64,000 nt of DNA from Rhodocyclus tenuis (GCF_014197755.1 NZ_JACIGE010000003.1:186001-250000), one strand, 5' to 3'; positions 10,249 through 19,171 are shown, counted from the stretch's first letter. Program-made: numbers and translations. Notes: generated by a model not told the origin, from the letters alone.

Positions 10249-10877
10249 TTGCGCGCCTTAACGTAGCGAAAGACCAGCACCGTCAGCACCGCCTCGCCGG
10301 CGCCGATGACCAGATGCGGGATGAGCACCGCCGGCAGCGTCACTGCCGGTCCGAAGGGAAAGAACAGCGGCGAGCCGTCGGGCTGGTGCGCGATCAGAGG
10401 CTGCACGCCAAGCACCAGCGCGACGATGACTCCCGGCACCACCACCGACAGCCAGGCGGCGACGGCCACCGAGACCGTATCGCCGAAGCGGCACAGCAGG
10501 CGGCGCGCGCCCAACGCGGCAGCGGCGCCGCACAGGCCCATCGCCAGCGCGTTGACTGCCAGCGCGGTGATGCCGCCGGCACCGAAAAGCAGCGACTGCA
10601 GCAGCAGGACCAGGCTGTAGGCGACGAAGCTGGCGCGCAGGCCGAATACCAGCGCCAGGATGGCGACGCCGAGCGCGTGTCCCGAAGTGCCGCCGGGAAT
10701 CGGCACCATGATCAGACCCAGCGCGTAGGCCAGCGCGGTGAGCATCGCCAGCCGCGGCACGGTCGTTTCGTCGAGCGTCGCGCGCAAGCCCTGCGCCGCC
10801 CACGCCCAGGCAGCGGCAGCGAGCGCGTAGGCCGGCAGGTAGGTCTGTGGCGAAAGGAAGCCGTCGGGGATGTGCAT
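10233..10877 (-). CDS. nikM: Nickel ECF transporter substrate-specific membrane protein
   Basis: CbiM/NikM-family substrate binder. The mature N-terminus MHIPDGFLSP is diagnostic, because the N-terminal amine and His2 bind the metal. It has 214 aa with about six or seven membrane segments, plus MVPIPGGTSGHALGVAILALVFG including the conserved GTSGHxxG loop. It starts 10 nt after the outer membrane protein gene. Confidence 0.92.
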   Translation of the reverse strand: MHIPDGFLSPQTYLPAYALAAAAWAWAAQGLRATLDETTVPRLAMLTALAYALGLIMVPIPGGTSGHALGVAILALVFGLRASFVAYSLVLLLQSLLFGAGGITALAVNALAMGLCGAAAALGARRLLCRFGDTVSVAVAAWLSVVVPGVIVALVLGVQPLIAHQPDGSPLFFPFGPAVTLPAVLIPHLVIGAGEAVLTVLVFRYVKARNWPTC

Positions 10878-10887
10878 CCGTTACCGA

Positions 10888-11871
10888 TCAGAAGAGCAGT
10901 GAGGCCGAGAAGATGATTCTATATTTCTCGCGGCCTTCCGCACCCTGCTGCAGATCGGCTTCGTTCAGATGTTTCCACACCGGCGTCTTGACGCCGAGCG
11001 CGAAGCTCATGTTCTGCCAGTAGGCACGTACGCCCGGCATGGCATAGACGATGCGGCCGCCGGTCGCCGACGCGCCGACGCCCTCTTCCTGATCGCGACC
11101 GAGGCCGAGATACTGCAGTTCGAGCACTGGGTCGAGGCGAAACTTCTCGTCCGGCAGCGTCAGCGCACGGTACGAGATCGCCGTATTGAAGCGGTTTTCC
11201 GCACCGAAGCGCACACGCTGCCCGTCGTCGTAGGTGTATTCGCGGAAACGCAGCGCCGACGCTTCGAAGCTCAGGGTCAGCTTGTCGCTCAACATCTTGC
11301 TCGCGGTCAGCCCGAGCGAGAACGAGGGCTTGCCGAAACCGAGCGACTTGCCCGGATCGATGCTGCCGTCGCCGAGGCGGTGATTGGCGTCGCCGGTCGG
11401 CAGCGTACCGCCACCGAAGACCGAGAAATGCCAGTCCTCGAGGTCATCAAGGCTCTCGTTCTTCGGAATGAGTTTGAAACCCTGGTCGTACTTGAAACCG
11501 ATCTGGCCCAGCAGCGACATGTCGGCGACGCCGCGCGAGTTCTGGCCACCGGACTCGTCGATCTTCTCGTTGTAGGGAACAAAGGCGTAGAGCGAGAACC
11601 ACGGCGTGACGCCGTAGCCGAGGCCAAGCATGGTGAAGCGCGAGTACTTCGCGTTCGGTGCCGCCCAGTCGTAGGTCCGGTAACGGGCGTCGTCGACCTT
11701 GAAGTAGGCCAGCGCCTTGCCTTCCGGCAAGACCGTCGACGCCGCCGATTCGAGCGGTGCGCCAGGCCCTTTCAGCCCGGCCACGCCGACGCCGGCAACG
11801 CCGTGGTGCGCCAGTGCTGGCCCCGACGCCAGCGCCAGCAAGGCGGCAATCCCCCATACCTTGTTTTTCAT
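10888..11871 (-). CDS. Predicted outer membrane beta-barrel protein inside the nickel operon
   Basis: 327 aa from ATG 11871. A signal peptide is seen at MKNKVWGIAALLALASGPALA, followed by HHG. The rest reads like a transmembrane barrel: alternating hydrophobic and polar strands such as FTMLGLGYGVTPWFSLYAFV and FSVFGGGTLPTG, ending in IIFSASLLF with a terminal Phe, the classical barrel-assembly signal. It is not TonB-dependent (no plug or TonB box) and resembles MetA-pathway/phenol-type transporter proteins only loosely. Its ATG overlaps the nikL stop, and nikM follows after 10 nt. Passage of nickel or a nickel chelate through the outer membrane is inferred from this position only. Confidence 0.8.
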   Translation of the reverse strand: MKNKVWGIAALLALASGPALAHHGVAGVGVAGLKGPGAPLESAASTVLPEGKALAYFKVDDARYRTYDWAAPNAKYSRFTMLGLGYGVTPWFSLYAFVPYNEKIDESGGQNSRGVADMSLLGQIGFKYDQGFKLIPKNESLDDLEDWHFSVFGGGTLPTGDANHRLGDGSIDPGKSLGFGKPSFSLGLTASKMLSDKLTLSFEASALRFREYTYDDGQRVRFGAENRFNTAISYRALTLPDEKFRLDPVLELQYLGLGRDQEEGVGASATGGRIVYAMPGVRAYWQNMSFALGVKTPVWKHLNEADLQQGAEGREKYRIIFSASLLF

Positions 11872-12311
11872 TTTCCTTTTCTCCGCAGGAAGAGTTGAAC
11901 GAGACCGAACAGACCGAAGAGCACGCCAGCACCGGAAAGCAGCAGCAAGACGCGCGGCGGCTCGGCAGCAGGGGTGGTGGTGGCCTCCACCGACGGAACC
12001 GCCAGCTGAAGCCGCTGGTCGACGCCGTGGCCGTCGGCCGAGAAGGCCTTCAGCCGCCACTCGGCGTGCTGCCCGGACAGGAAAACGAGCTCGCCGGCGG
12101 CGTTGGTTCGGCCGACCTGTTCGGGCGTCTCCTTGCCCGGCAGATAAAGCTCGTAGGCTTCAAAGGCGAAAGGCTCGCCGTCGGCGTAGCGCAGACTGAC
12201 GACGGTCGCCGCCTGCTCACGAGTTTCCAGCTTCACCTCATGCGCCGCGACCGGCGGCGCGAGGAGCGCGGCGCAGAGCAGCGCCGCGAGAGCGCGCAAG
12301 ACGCTGCTCAC
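11868..12311 (-). CDS. nikL: NikL-like periplasmic/membrane component of the nickel transporter
   Basis: 147 aa. A signal peptide ends near PPVAA and is followed by HEVKLETREQAATVVSLRYADGEPFAFEAYELY, a beta-sandwich typical of CbiL/NikL nickel-transporter partners. One C-terminal membrane span LLLLSGAGVLFGLFGLVQLFL ends in RRKGK. The new N-terminal histidine after cleavage (AHEV) recalls NikL/NikN-type metal ligands. It overlaps nikK upstream and the barrel gene downstream, so the operon is translationally coupled. Confidence 0.8.
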   Translation of the reverse strand: MSSVLRALAALLCAALLAPPVAAHEVKLETREQAATVVSLRYADGEPFAFEAYELYLPGKETPEQVGRTNAAGELVFLSGQHAEWRLKAFSADGHGVDQRLQLAVPSVEATTTPAAEPPRVLLLLSGAGVLFGLFGLVQLFLRRKGK

Positions 12312-13000
12312 CGGGCGATCTCGAATTGCAGCGAGGCGGTGCGGATCGCGCTATCGGCGCGGCCGTCGGCGAGCGGCGTCTCAAGGCTGGCTTCGATCAG
12401 CTGCACGCCGCCCTGCCGCAGGCGGATGGCGACCAGGCCATCGGCGCCCGAGGCGCCGCGCGTATCGCCGGCGTAGGCGACCGGAACACCGGCGACCGGT
12501 TGGCCGGCGTCGGTCACCAGGACGACCAGCTTGTCGCCGGCCTTGAGCCCGAGGGGATTGCTCGTCGGCGTGATTTCGAGCCCGCTGCCGACCGGCCGGG
12601 AACCGGCCTCGCTCCAGCGATCGAGGTATTTCAGCGACTCTTCCGAGTACCAGCTTTTGACGACGCCGGAGATGCCGGTTTTGGGGAGATTTTTCGTCTC
12701 CCACGCCGTCTTGCTCCAGTAGCCGGTGGAGAAACTGCTCAGCAAGGTGGCGCAGTCGCCGCTGAATTTCGCGGGATAGGCCTTGCCGGGCGCGAGCGGC
12801 TTTGCCTTGCCGGCAGCATCGACGCAGATCGCCGCCTTTACTGCCCCGGCATCGTAGGGAACGACCTCGGCGCCGGCATGCGCCGAGTGACGGTGCCCCT
12901 GATACAGCGCGTAGGTACTGCCTTCCTTTTCCAGCCAGAGGTCATGCGCCAGCGCCGGCAGCGACAGCAAAGCCAGCGCGGCAACAAGGCGTGCAGACAT
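12308..13000 (-). CDS. nikK: NikK-like DUF4198 periplasmic protein, first gene of the nickel operon
   Basis: 230 aa from ATG 13000. A signal peptide MSARLVAALALLSLPALA leaves HDLWLEKEGSTYALYQGHRHSAH, a histidine-rich mature start seen in DUF4198 proteins of nickel and cobalt ECF loci. The C-terminal half, from about NPLGLKAGDKLVVLVTDAGQ, is an Ig-like domain. The ATG is 13 nt from the NikR-type operator, so expression is probably repressed by nickel. The family role is auxiliary, probably metal capture. Confidence 0.8.
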   Translation of the reverse strand: MSARLVAALALLSLPALAHDLWLEKEGSTYALYQGHRHSAHAGAEVVPYDAGAVKAAICVDAAGKAKPLAPGKAYPAKFSGDCATLLSSFSTGYWSKTAWETKNLPKTGISGVVKSWYSEESLKYLDRWSEAGSRPVGSGLEITPTSNPLGLKAGDKLVVLVTDAGQPVAGVPVAYAGDTRGASGADGLVAIRLRQGGVQLIEASLETPLADGRADSAIRTASLQFEIAR

Positions 13001-13012
13001 GAGACACCCAAC

Positions 13013-13040
13013 GTATGAAGAAAATAAAAAAACATCATAC
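13013..13040 (-). promoter_or_regulatory. NikR-type nickel operator upstream of nikK
   Basis: GTATGA at 13013-13018 and TCATAC at 13035-13040 are separated by exactly 16 nt, the same architecture as the Escherichia coli NikR operator (GTATGA-N16-TCATAC). On the minus strand one half reads TATGAT, so a -10 element probably overlaps the site. The spacer is almost pure A/T. This supports nickel as the transported metal. No nikR gene lies in the window. Confidence 0.85.
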
Positions 13041-13172
13041 GACAACAGGCGTCGGCGCAACAGCGATTGCATGCCAATGACGAATTGCCTGCCAGATCGC
13101 CCGGCAAGCGGCGGCTGGCCGATGGCCGAGGCCGCTTGCCCACCGTGTTAACCCGCAGATAGGCTGGGCTGA

Positions 13173-13229
13173 CCGGGCAAGACGCTGCCCGGCGCTAGCC
13201 GTGGTGCCCGTGGAGCGAAGCTCCACGGG
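13173..13229 (-). repeat. Two consecutive hairpins behind the NYN gene
   Basis: CCGGGCA / TGCCCGG (13173-13179 and 13186-13192) and a perfect 10-bp stem CCCGTGGAGC / GCTCCACGGG (13207-13216 and 13220-13229) with a GAA loop. They lie 3' of the NYN gene but have no T-run, so they may be transcript-stabilising or Rho-assisted rather than intrinsic terminators. Confidence 0.5.
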
Positions 13230-13243
13230 CGGTCAGACGCAGA

Positions 13244-14719
13244 TCAGGCAGCGTCCTTGGTAGCTTTCGTCGCGCGCGGCCGGCGCGGACGTGCCGGCGC
13301 CTTCTTCTTCGGCGCGCTCGCCGCTGCCGCTGGATCGGCAGGGCTTTCGGCCGGCGCGGTGGCAGCTTCCAGCGCCGCCACGGGAGGCACATGAGCCGGA
13401 GGAGTCGCCGTAGTCGGCGAAGCGACGATGGCGGCCGCTTCCGGCGCTGGTGCGGCCGCGTCGGCAAGCAGCTTCGTCTCGCCTTCGCCAGACGGCGCAC
13501 TCGCCGCATTGCCGCGCTTGCCGCGACCGCGGCGACCGGAACGGGCATTGCGGGCTTCGCCGGCAGGCGACGCTTCTGCGGACGTCAGCGCGGCCGGGGA
13601 GCTTGCGGCAACGGTTTCGCCTGTTGCGGAAGCTGCAACAGCGGCAGGCGCAACGGCTTCGACAGCCGACTCGACCGGCGCCACCGCCGGCACGGGAGAC
13701 TCAGGACCCACGGCAGTTTCCTGCTCGGGCTTGGCGGCCTTGCGTCCACCGCGACCGCGGCCACGGCCGTTGGCGCTACGTGCCGGGCGCTCGGCGCCAG
13801 TCGGCTCGTTGGCCGGCGCAACAGCAGCCGCTGTTGCTTCATCGGCGGCGGCGACGGCGGCATCGCCCGTAGCGGCGGCAACCGGTGCCATCTCGAGTGG
13901 CGTCTCGGTGCGCGCACCGCGATGCACCCAGGTGCCCGATTTCTCGTCGCGACCGACAACCAGCAGGCCGCGCGCCTGCGCTTCTTCGAGCAAGTTGCCG
14001 AAGGCGCGGAAGCCGAAGTAGGTCTCGTTGAAGTCTGGCTTCCTGCGCTTGATCGCTTCCTTGAGCAGCGACGCCCAGATCTTGCCGCTGTCGCCACGTT
14101 CGGCGACCAGCGCGTCGAAGGTGCTGACAGCGAGGTCGATCGCCTTGCTCTTGCGCGCCTCAAGCTCTTCCTTCTTGCGCTTGTCGTCCTCGGACGGGCG
14201 CTTGCTGGCGGCCGGCTCGCGCTCGCGGCGAGCGGCGCGCTGGCTGTCGCGGACCAGATCGTCGTAGAAGATGAACTCGTCGCAGTTGGAAATGAGCAGG
14301 TCGGAACACGACTGCTTGACGCCGACGCCGATGACGCGCTTGGCGTTCTCGCGCAGCTTGGAAACCAGTGGCGAAAAGTCCGAGTCGCCGCTGATGATGA
14401 CGAAGGTGTCGACGTGCGCCTTGGTGTAACAGAGGTCGAGCGCGTCGACGACCATGCGGATGTCGGCCGAATTCTTGCCCGACTGACGCACGTGCGGGAT
14501 TTCGATCAGCTCGAAGTTGGCTTCGTGCATCGTTGCCTTGAAGGTCTTGTAACGCTCCCAGTCGCAGTAGGCCTTCTTGACGACGATGCCGCCCTTGAGC
14601 AGCAGGCGTTCAAGCACCGGTTTGATATCGAACTTCTCGTAGTTGGCGTCACGTACGCCGATGGCGACGTTCTCGAAGTCGCAGAAGACGGCCATGCTCG
14701 GGGTATCGGCAAGCGCCAT
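13244..14719 (-). CDS. NYN-domain (LabA/DUF88) protein with LOTUS-like domain and basic Ala-rich tail
   Basis: 491 aa in three parts. Residues 1-160 form a PIN-like NYN domain: FCDFENVAIG, KKAYCDWERYK, KNSADIRMVVDALDL and FVIISGDSDFSPLV, with the conserved acidic residues of the presumed metal-dependent RNase. Residues about 195-270 (KAIDLAVSTFDALVAERGD and KPDFNETYFGFRAFGNLLEEAQARGLL) fit an OST-HTH/LOTUS winged-helix RNA-binding domain. The last 220 residues are low-complexity Ala/Pro/Glu with RGRGRGGRK- and RRGRGKRG-like basic patches, ending in KKKAPARPRRPRATKATKDA. ATG 14719 has a GGAGAA ribosome site. RNA metabolism is likely; the target is unknown. Confidence 0.88.
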   Translation of the reverse strand: MALADTPSMAVFCDFENVAIGVRDANYEKFDIKPVLERLLLKGGIVVKKAYCDWERYKTFKATMHEANFELIEIPHVRQSGKNSADIRMVVDALDLCYTKAHVDTFVIISGDSDFSPLVSKLRENAKRVIGVGVKQSCSDLLISNCDEFIFYDDLVRDSQRAARREREPAASKRPSEDDKRKKEELEARKSKAIDLAVSTFDALVAERGDSGKIWASLLKEAIKRRKPDFNETYFGFRAFGNLLEEAQARGLLVVGRDEKSGTWVHRGARTETPLEMAPVAAATGDAAVAAADEATAAAVAPANEPTGAERPARSANGRGRGRGGRKAAKPEQETAVGPESPVPAVAPVESAVEAVAPAAVAASATGETVAASSPAALTSAEASPAGEARNARSGRRGRGKRGNAASAPSGEGETKLLADAAAPAPEAAAIVASPTTATPPAHVPPVAALEAATAPAESPADPAAAASAPKKKAPARPRRPRATKATKDAA

Positions 14720-14868
14720 GCGGGGTTCTCCGGAAAAAGGGAATAGGGGGAAGAGTTCATACCGGGCACGATCGGCGCCGGCGAAACGCAGCAGCAGACG
14801 TGTTGCAGAGCGCGGAGCGCCGCACCCGCGGCAGCGGTCAACGGCGGCAGTATAGCGCTGTGACCGGA

Positions 14869-16047
14869 TCAGGCCGCGCGCAACGCGTCGACGATGTTCA
14901 TGCGCGCGGCGCGCGCCGCCGGCAGTACGCCGCCGATGAAGCCCATGACCAGCGCAAAGACCAGGCTCTTGACGACGATCAGCGGCGTCAGCTGGAAGGT
15001 GAAGGCCAGCTCGGCGAAGGACTGAAAGTTGGTCGTCGACAGGGTCAGGAACTGCATCGTCGACGCGGCCAGGATGCCGACGACGCCGCCGAGCAGCGAG
15101 AGAAACAGTGATTCGAGCAGGAAAGCCACGAGGATGCTGCGCCGACGGAAACCGATCGCGCGCAGCGTGCCGATTTCGGCGGTGCGGTTGGCGACGGCGG
15201 CATACATGGTGATCATCGCGCCGATGATGGCGCCGACCGAAAAGATCACCGACAGCGACAAGCCGAGGATGCGGATGAAAGTGGACAGGGTTTCCGACTG
15301 ATCGGCGTAGAAATTGCGCTCGCGCTTGGCCTCAAGCATCAGCCGCGGGTCGCTCTCGACTGCCTCCCTGGCGGTCTCGAAAGCGGCCGGGTCGATCAGG
15401 CGAAAGATCAGCGACGAATAGACCGGCCGGCGGAATGCCTGCATCAACTGGTCGGCGTCACCCCAGATTTCGGAATCGAAGCCCGACTGGCCGGCATCGA
15501 ACAGGCCGACGATTTTCCACTCGCGGCTGCCGAAGCGCAGCGAATCGCCGAGCGCGGCGTTCTCGAAGCGCTCGGCGACGCCGCGGGCGACGACGATTTC
15601 GGCCTGCCCGGCGCGGAACATGCGGCCGGCGACGATTTTCACCTGCGGCCGCAGCGTGAAGCCCATGGCGTCGACGCCGCGAATGATGACGTTCGATGCC
15701 AGCGCGACTTCTCCCTTGCTGCCGCGCTTGTTGAGCGTGATGAGGACAACCGATTCTTTCGAGATCAGCCGCTCGCCGCCGGCGCCCATCGCCACTTGCG
15801 GCAGGCTTTCGACAATGGCGGCGGGAACGCGCTCGATGCTGCTCTGCACCTCGCTGCCCGACGAACGGCGGGTGACGACGACGTTGTCGGCCTCGCCGGT
15901 ATCGACCAGTGTCTTCTTCAGGCCCTCGTCGAGCATGAGCACGGCGGCGAAGACGAAGACCACCAGCGCCATGCCGCCGGCGGTGAGCGCGGTGGTCATC
16001 AGGCGCGTGCGCAGGTTGCGAAATGAATAGGCGATCGGCACCTGCAT
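14869..16047 (-). CDS. MacB/FtsX-type ABC permease, second copy
   Basis: 392 aa starting at ATG 16047, which overlaps the stop region of the preceding permease. It has the MacB layout: one N-terminal span (MTTALTAGGMALVVFVFAAVLML), a periplasmic domain of about 210 residues, then three C-terminal spans, with VANRTAEIGTLRAIGFRRRSIL between the first two. It ends AARMNIVDALRAA, the usual FtsX-domain finish. It works with the adjacent permease, ATPase and adaptor as an exporter, most likely of a lipid, peptide or drug. Confidence 0.9.
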   Translation of the reverse strand: MQVPIAYSFRNLRTRLMTTALTAGGMALVVFVFAAVLMLDEGLKKTLVDTGEADNVVVTRRSSGSEVQSSIERVPAAIVESLPQVAMGAGGERLISKESVVLITLNKRGSKGEVALASNVIIRGVDAMGFTLRPQVKIVAGRMFRAGQAEIVVARGVAERFENAALGDSLRFGSREWKIVGLFDAGQSGFDSEIWGDADQLMQAFRRPVYSSLIFRLIDPAAFETAREAVESDPRLMLEAKRERNFYADQSETLSTFIRILGLSLSVIFSVGAIIGAMITMYAAVANRTAEIGTLRAIGFRRRSILVAFLLESLFLSLLGGVVGILAASTMQFLTLSTTNFQSFAELAFTFQLTPLIVVKSLVFALVMGFIGGVLPAARAARMNIVDALRAA

Positions 16048-17201
16048 CAGCCGATGCTCCGCAGACCGTCGACAATCTTCACGCGCGCCGCCCGGCGTGC
16101 CGGGAAGAACGCCGAGACGAGGCCAACGGCAAGCGCCCACAGCACCTGCAGCGCCACCGTCGTGTTCGACACTTCAAACACCGGGAAGAATTTGCCGAGC
16201 GTCTTGGCGAACGCCGCCGCCGCCGGAAAGGTGGCAGCGATGCCGATGCCGCCGCCGATGGCGGCGATGGCCAGCGATTCGCCGTAGATCAGCAACACCA
16301 GGAAAGCCGGTCCGAAACCGAGCGCCTTCAAGGTCGCATATTCGGCGCTACGCTCGCGCACGGTCATCGCCATGGTGTTGGCCATCACCGCGAGGATGAT
16401 GAAGATGACCAGATACGAAACGATGCGGATGGCGACGACGATCGACTCGGTGCGCGAGACGAAACCGAGCTGGAAGGCGCGGTCGGTTTCGGTGAGCGTT
16501 TCGGCGTTACTGTTCCTGAACTGCGCGTCGATGGCGCGGCTGATTTCGGCGGCGCGCCCCTGCTCGGCGATTTCGGCGATGTACACGCCGACGGCGTTGG
16601 CCCGCCCGGGCGAGCGCTGCTTGAGCGTCTCGTTCAGATAGTCCCAATGGAAGAGCATCTGCGAAACGTCGGTCTTGGCGTCGCGCCCGGTGTAGATGCC
16701 GCGGATGACGAAATCCCAGTTGCCCGGGAAGATGCGGCCCTGCAAGGTGATCGTGTCGCCGACCTTGAAGCCGTAGGTGCGCGCCAGCTTGGCACCGACG
16801 ATGCAGCCCTTGCGATCGTGCAGGAACTCGCGCCGTTCCTCGTCGGTGAGCCGGTACTCGGTGTAGATGCCGAGATAGCTTTCCGGCTCGACGGCGAACT
16901 GCGGGAAGAAGTTCTTCGGCTCCTTGTACACGCCGCCGAACCAGTTGGCGAGCGAGACCGAGCGCACGCCGTCGATCTGGCGGATCTTCTCGCGGTAGTT
17001 GAGCGGCAGCGGAAAGATCAGCGAAATCGCGTTGCGCGTGATCAGGCGCGCTCCCGAAGCGCCCTCGGCGCCGGCGTACCAGGCGCTGATCACCGTCGAT
17101 AGCAGGCCGAAGGCGAGGATGGCGACGGTCAGCCCGGTGATCGTCAGCAGCGTGCGCAGCCGGTGGCGGAAGGCGTTGCGGAAGATCAGCGTGAACAGCA
17201 T
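16047..17201 (-). CDS. MacB/FtsX-type ABC permease, first copy
   Basis: 384 aa with the same plan as its neighbour: N-terminal span LRTLLTITGLTVAILAFGLL, a large periplasmic part and three C-terminal spans with VRERSAEYATLKALGFGPAFL. It ends ARVKIVDGLRSIG. The two permeases differ clearly and probably form a heterodimer. Stop and start of the pair share bases, so they are translated together. A 105-nt gap separates it from the ATPase gene upstream. Confidence 0.9.
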   Translation of the reverse strand: MLFTLIFRNAFRHRLRTLLTITGLTVAILAFGLLSTVISAWYAGAEGASGARLITRNAISLIFPLPLNYREKIRQIDGVRSVSLANWFGGVYKEPKNFFPQFAVEPESYLGIYTEYRLTDEERREFLHDRKGCIVGAKLARTYGFKVGDTITLQGRIFPGNWDFVIRGIYTGRDAKTDVSQMLFHWDYLNETLKQRSPGRANAVGVYIAEIAEQGRAAEISRAIDAQFRNSNAETLTETDRAFQLGFVSRTESIVVAIRIVSYLVIFIILAVMANTMAMTVRERSAEYATLKALGFGPAFLVLLIYGESLAIAAIGGGIGIAATFPAAAAFAKTLGKFFPVFEVSNTTVALQVLWALAVGLVSAFFPARRAARVKIVDGLRSIG

Positions 17202-17306
17202 GCGGGCGTATCAGCGGCGGGCAAGAGAGGGCGAGGCGGCGCTCAGCACGCGAAGACTGCCGCCGCGCCCGCTGCCGCCGACGCGGCGTATCCGGCGCCG
17301 GAGCGC

Positions 17307-18014
17307 TCAGACACGGACTTCCTCGCGACCGGACAGTTCGCCCTTCTCCAGATGCATGATCGCGTGCGCATGCCCGGCGGCGCGGCTGTCGTGGGTAACC
17401 ATGACGATCGTCTTGCCGATCTCGTCGTTGAGGCGCTGCATCAGGTGCAGGATGTCGTTGGCCGATTCGCGGTCAAGGTCGCCGGTCGGCTCGTCGGCGA
17501 CGATCAGCGTCGGGTCGGTGATCAGCGCGCGCGCGATGGCGACGCGCTGCTGCTGACCGCCGGAGAGTTCCGAAGGTGCGTGCTCGGCGCGGTCGGCCAG
17601 ACCGACCATCTCCAGCGCCAGCAGCGCGCGCTCGCGCCGCTCACGGCGCGTCATGTCCTTCAACAGCAGCGGCAGCTCGACGTTTTCCAGCGCCGACAGC
17701 ACCGGCATCAGGTTGTAGAACTGGAAGATGAAACCGACGTTCTGCGCCCGCCAGTCGGCGAGTTCAGCTTCGTCAAGCACGCCGATGTCGACGCCGCCGA
17801 TCACGAGCTGTCCGGAATCAGGCCTGTCGATGCCGGCGATCAGGTTGAGCAACGTGCTCTTGCCCGAGCCCGACGGCCCCATCAGCGCAAGAAACTCGCC
17901 GGCGTCGATGTCGAAAGTGATGCCACCCAACACCGGCACGGTCTGCTGGCCGCGATGGTAGGTCTTGACGATGTCGCGCAGCGATACCAGTGGCGAAGCA
18001 GGCAGCTCGCTCAT
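17307..18014 (-). CDS. LolD/MacB-type ABC transporter ATPase
   Basis: 235 aa with Walker A GPSGSGKSTLLNLIAGIDRP, the FQFYNLMPVLSALENVELPLL segment of the LolD/MacB/FtsE class, signature LSGGQQQRVAIARALI, Walker B LIVADEPTGDLD and VMVTHDSRAAGHAH. It powers the two downstream permeases. The start overlaps the stop of the adaptor gene. Confidence 0.94.
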   Translation of the reverse strand: MSELPASPLVSLRDIVKTYHRGQQTVPVLGGITFDIDAGEFLALMGPSGSGKSTLLNLIAGIDRPDSGQLVIGGVDIGVLDEAELADWRAQNVGFIFQFYNLMPVLSALENVELPLLLKDMTRRERRERALLALEMVGLADRAEHAPSELSGGQQQRVAIARALITDPTLIVADEPTGDLDRESANDILHLMQRLNDEIGKTIVMVTHDSRAAGHAHAIMHLEKGELSGREEVRV

Positions 18015-19171
18015 TTCTGTTCCACGCGCACCCGGTCGCCGTCGGAGAGACCTGCCGCCGGATTCATCACGACGCGATCGCCCGGCTTGACACCGCTGAC
18101 GACGACGAGGTCGTTGATCTTGCGGCCAGTCTGCACCGCCACCAGCTTGAGCCGCCCTTCGGCGACGACGAACAGCGAACTCTGCCCGCCGCGTTCGACG
18201 ATGGCCTCTTGGGCGACGGCGATCAGCGGCTGGCGTTCGTCGGCAGCCGGCTCCTTGTCGAGGAAAGCCACCTTGGCGCTCATTTCCGGCAGCACGCCGG
18301 CATCGCGGTCGACGAAGCGCACCTTCACCAGCACCGTCGCCTTGGTACGGTCGACGGTCGGCACGGTGCGGCTGACGACACCGCGCAGGCGCTGCTCGGG
18401 GAAAGCGTCGAGCTGGATCTCGCAGGGCTGGCCGACGCGGATCTTCGCCAGATTGACTTCGGAGACGTCGGCCTCGACTTCCAGCGTTTCCATGTCGGCC
18501 ATGGTCACCACCGCGCCCTTGCTTTCGGAAGCCGACGAGAACGGCGTGATGACGTCGCCGACGTTAGCCGACTTGGTCAGCACGACGCCGTCGAAGGGCG
18601 CGCGGATCAGCGTCTGGTCGACCGAGACCTGCGCCGCGCGCTGGTTGGCCTGGGCGACGGCGACGCCGGCGCGCGCCTTGTCGAGCCGGGCCTGCGCCGC
18701 ATCGAGCGCCGATCCCGAGACGTAGTTCTTCGCCGCCAGATCGCGCGAACGGTCGAATGCACGCTGCGCGTCGGCCAGCTCGGCACGCGCCGAGCTGACG
18801 CTGGCGGCGGCCTGATCAACCTGCGCCACCATGTCGCGATTCTCGACGCGGGCGATGATGTCACCCTGCTTGACGCGACTGCCTTCGACGACGCCGAGCC
18901 ATTCCAGGCGGCCGGTGGCCTTCGAGGCAACCGAGGCCTTGCGTTGCGCGACGACGTAACCGGCGGCGTTGAGCAGGGTGGCTGCCTGATAGGGATAGGC
19001 GGTGGTAACGCTGACGGTCTCGACGACCTTTTCGCCGGAGAGGTGCGTCACCGCAAAGGCAATCGCCAGCAATACCGCAGCACCGATGGCCCACGGCTTC
19101 CAGTTGCGTCGACGGGGAGACGTTCCGGGTCGGCGGTCGATGGTCAGCCGGGAAAGATCCGTTTCGGGCAT
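18011..19171 (-). CDS. HlyD/MacA-family periplasmic adaptor protein
   Basis: 386 aa. A short cytoplasmic N-terminus precedes one membrane anchor (WAIGAAVLLAIAFAVTHL). Then come the lipoyl half GRLEWLGVVEGSRVKQGDIIARVENRD, a coiled-coil hairpin (about 115-185: AASVSSARAELADAQRAFDR and YVSGSALDAAQARLDKA), the second lipoyl half QTLIRAPFDGVVLTKSANVGD and beta-barrel domains. It links the MacB-like permeases to an outer membrane channel encoded elsewhere. First gene of the exporter operon. Confidence 0.92.
   Translation of the reverse strand: MPETDLSRLTIDRRPGTSPRRRNWKPWAIGAAVLLAIAFAVTHLSGEKVVETVSVTTAYPYQAATLLNAAGYVVAQRKASVASKATGRLEWLGVVEGSRVKQGDIIARVENRDMVAQVDQAAASVSSARAELADAQRAFDRSRDLAAKNYVSGSALDAAQARLDKARAGVAVAQANQRAAQVSVDQTLIRAPFDGVVLTKSANVGDVITPFSSASESKGAVVTMADMETLEVEADVSEVNLAKIRVGQPCEIQLDAFPEQRLRGVVSRTVPTVDRTKATVLVKVRFVDRDAGVLPEMSAKVAFLDKEPAADERQPLIAVAQEAIVERGGQSSLFVVAEGRLKLVAVQTGRKINDLVVVSGVKPGDRVVMNPAAGLSDGDRVRVEQK

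Noticed and set aside
13173-13229. The paired hairpins as an intrinsic terminator or part of a REP array
   Set aside because: There is no T-run behind either stem and the same units were not seen elsewhere in the window.
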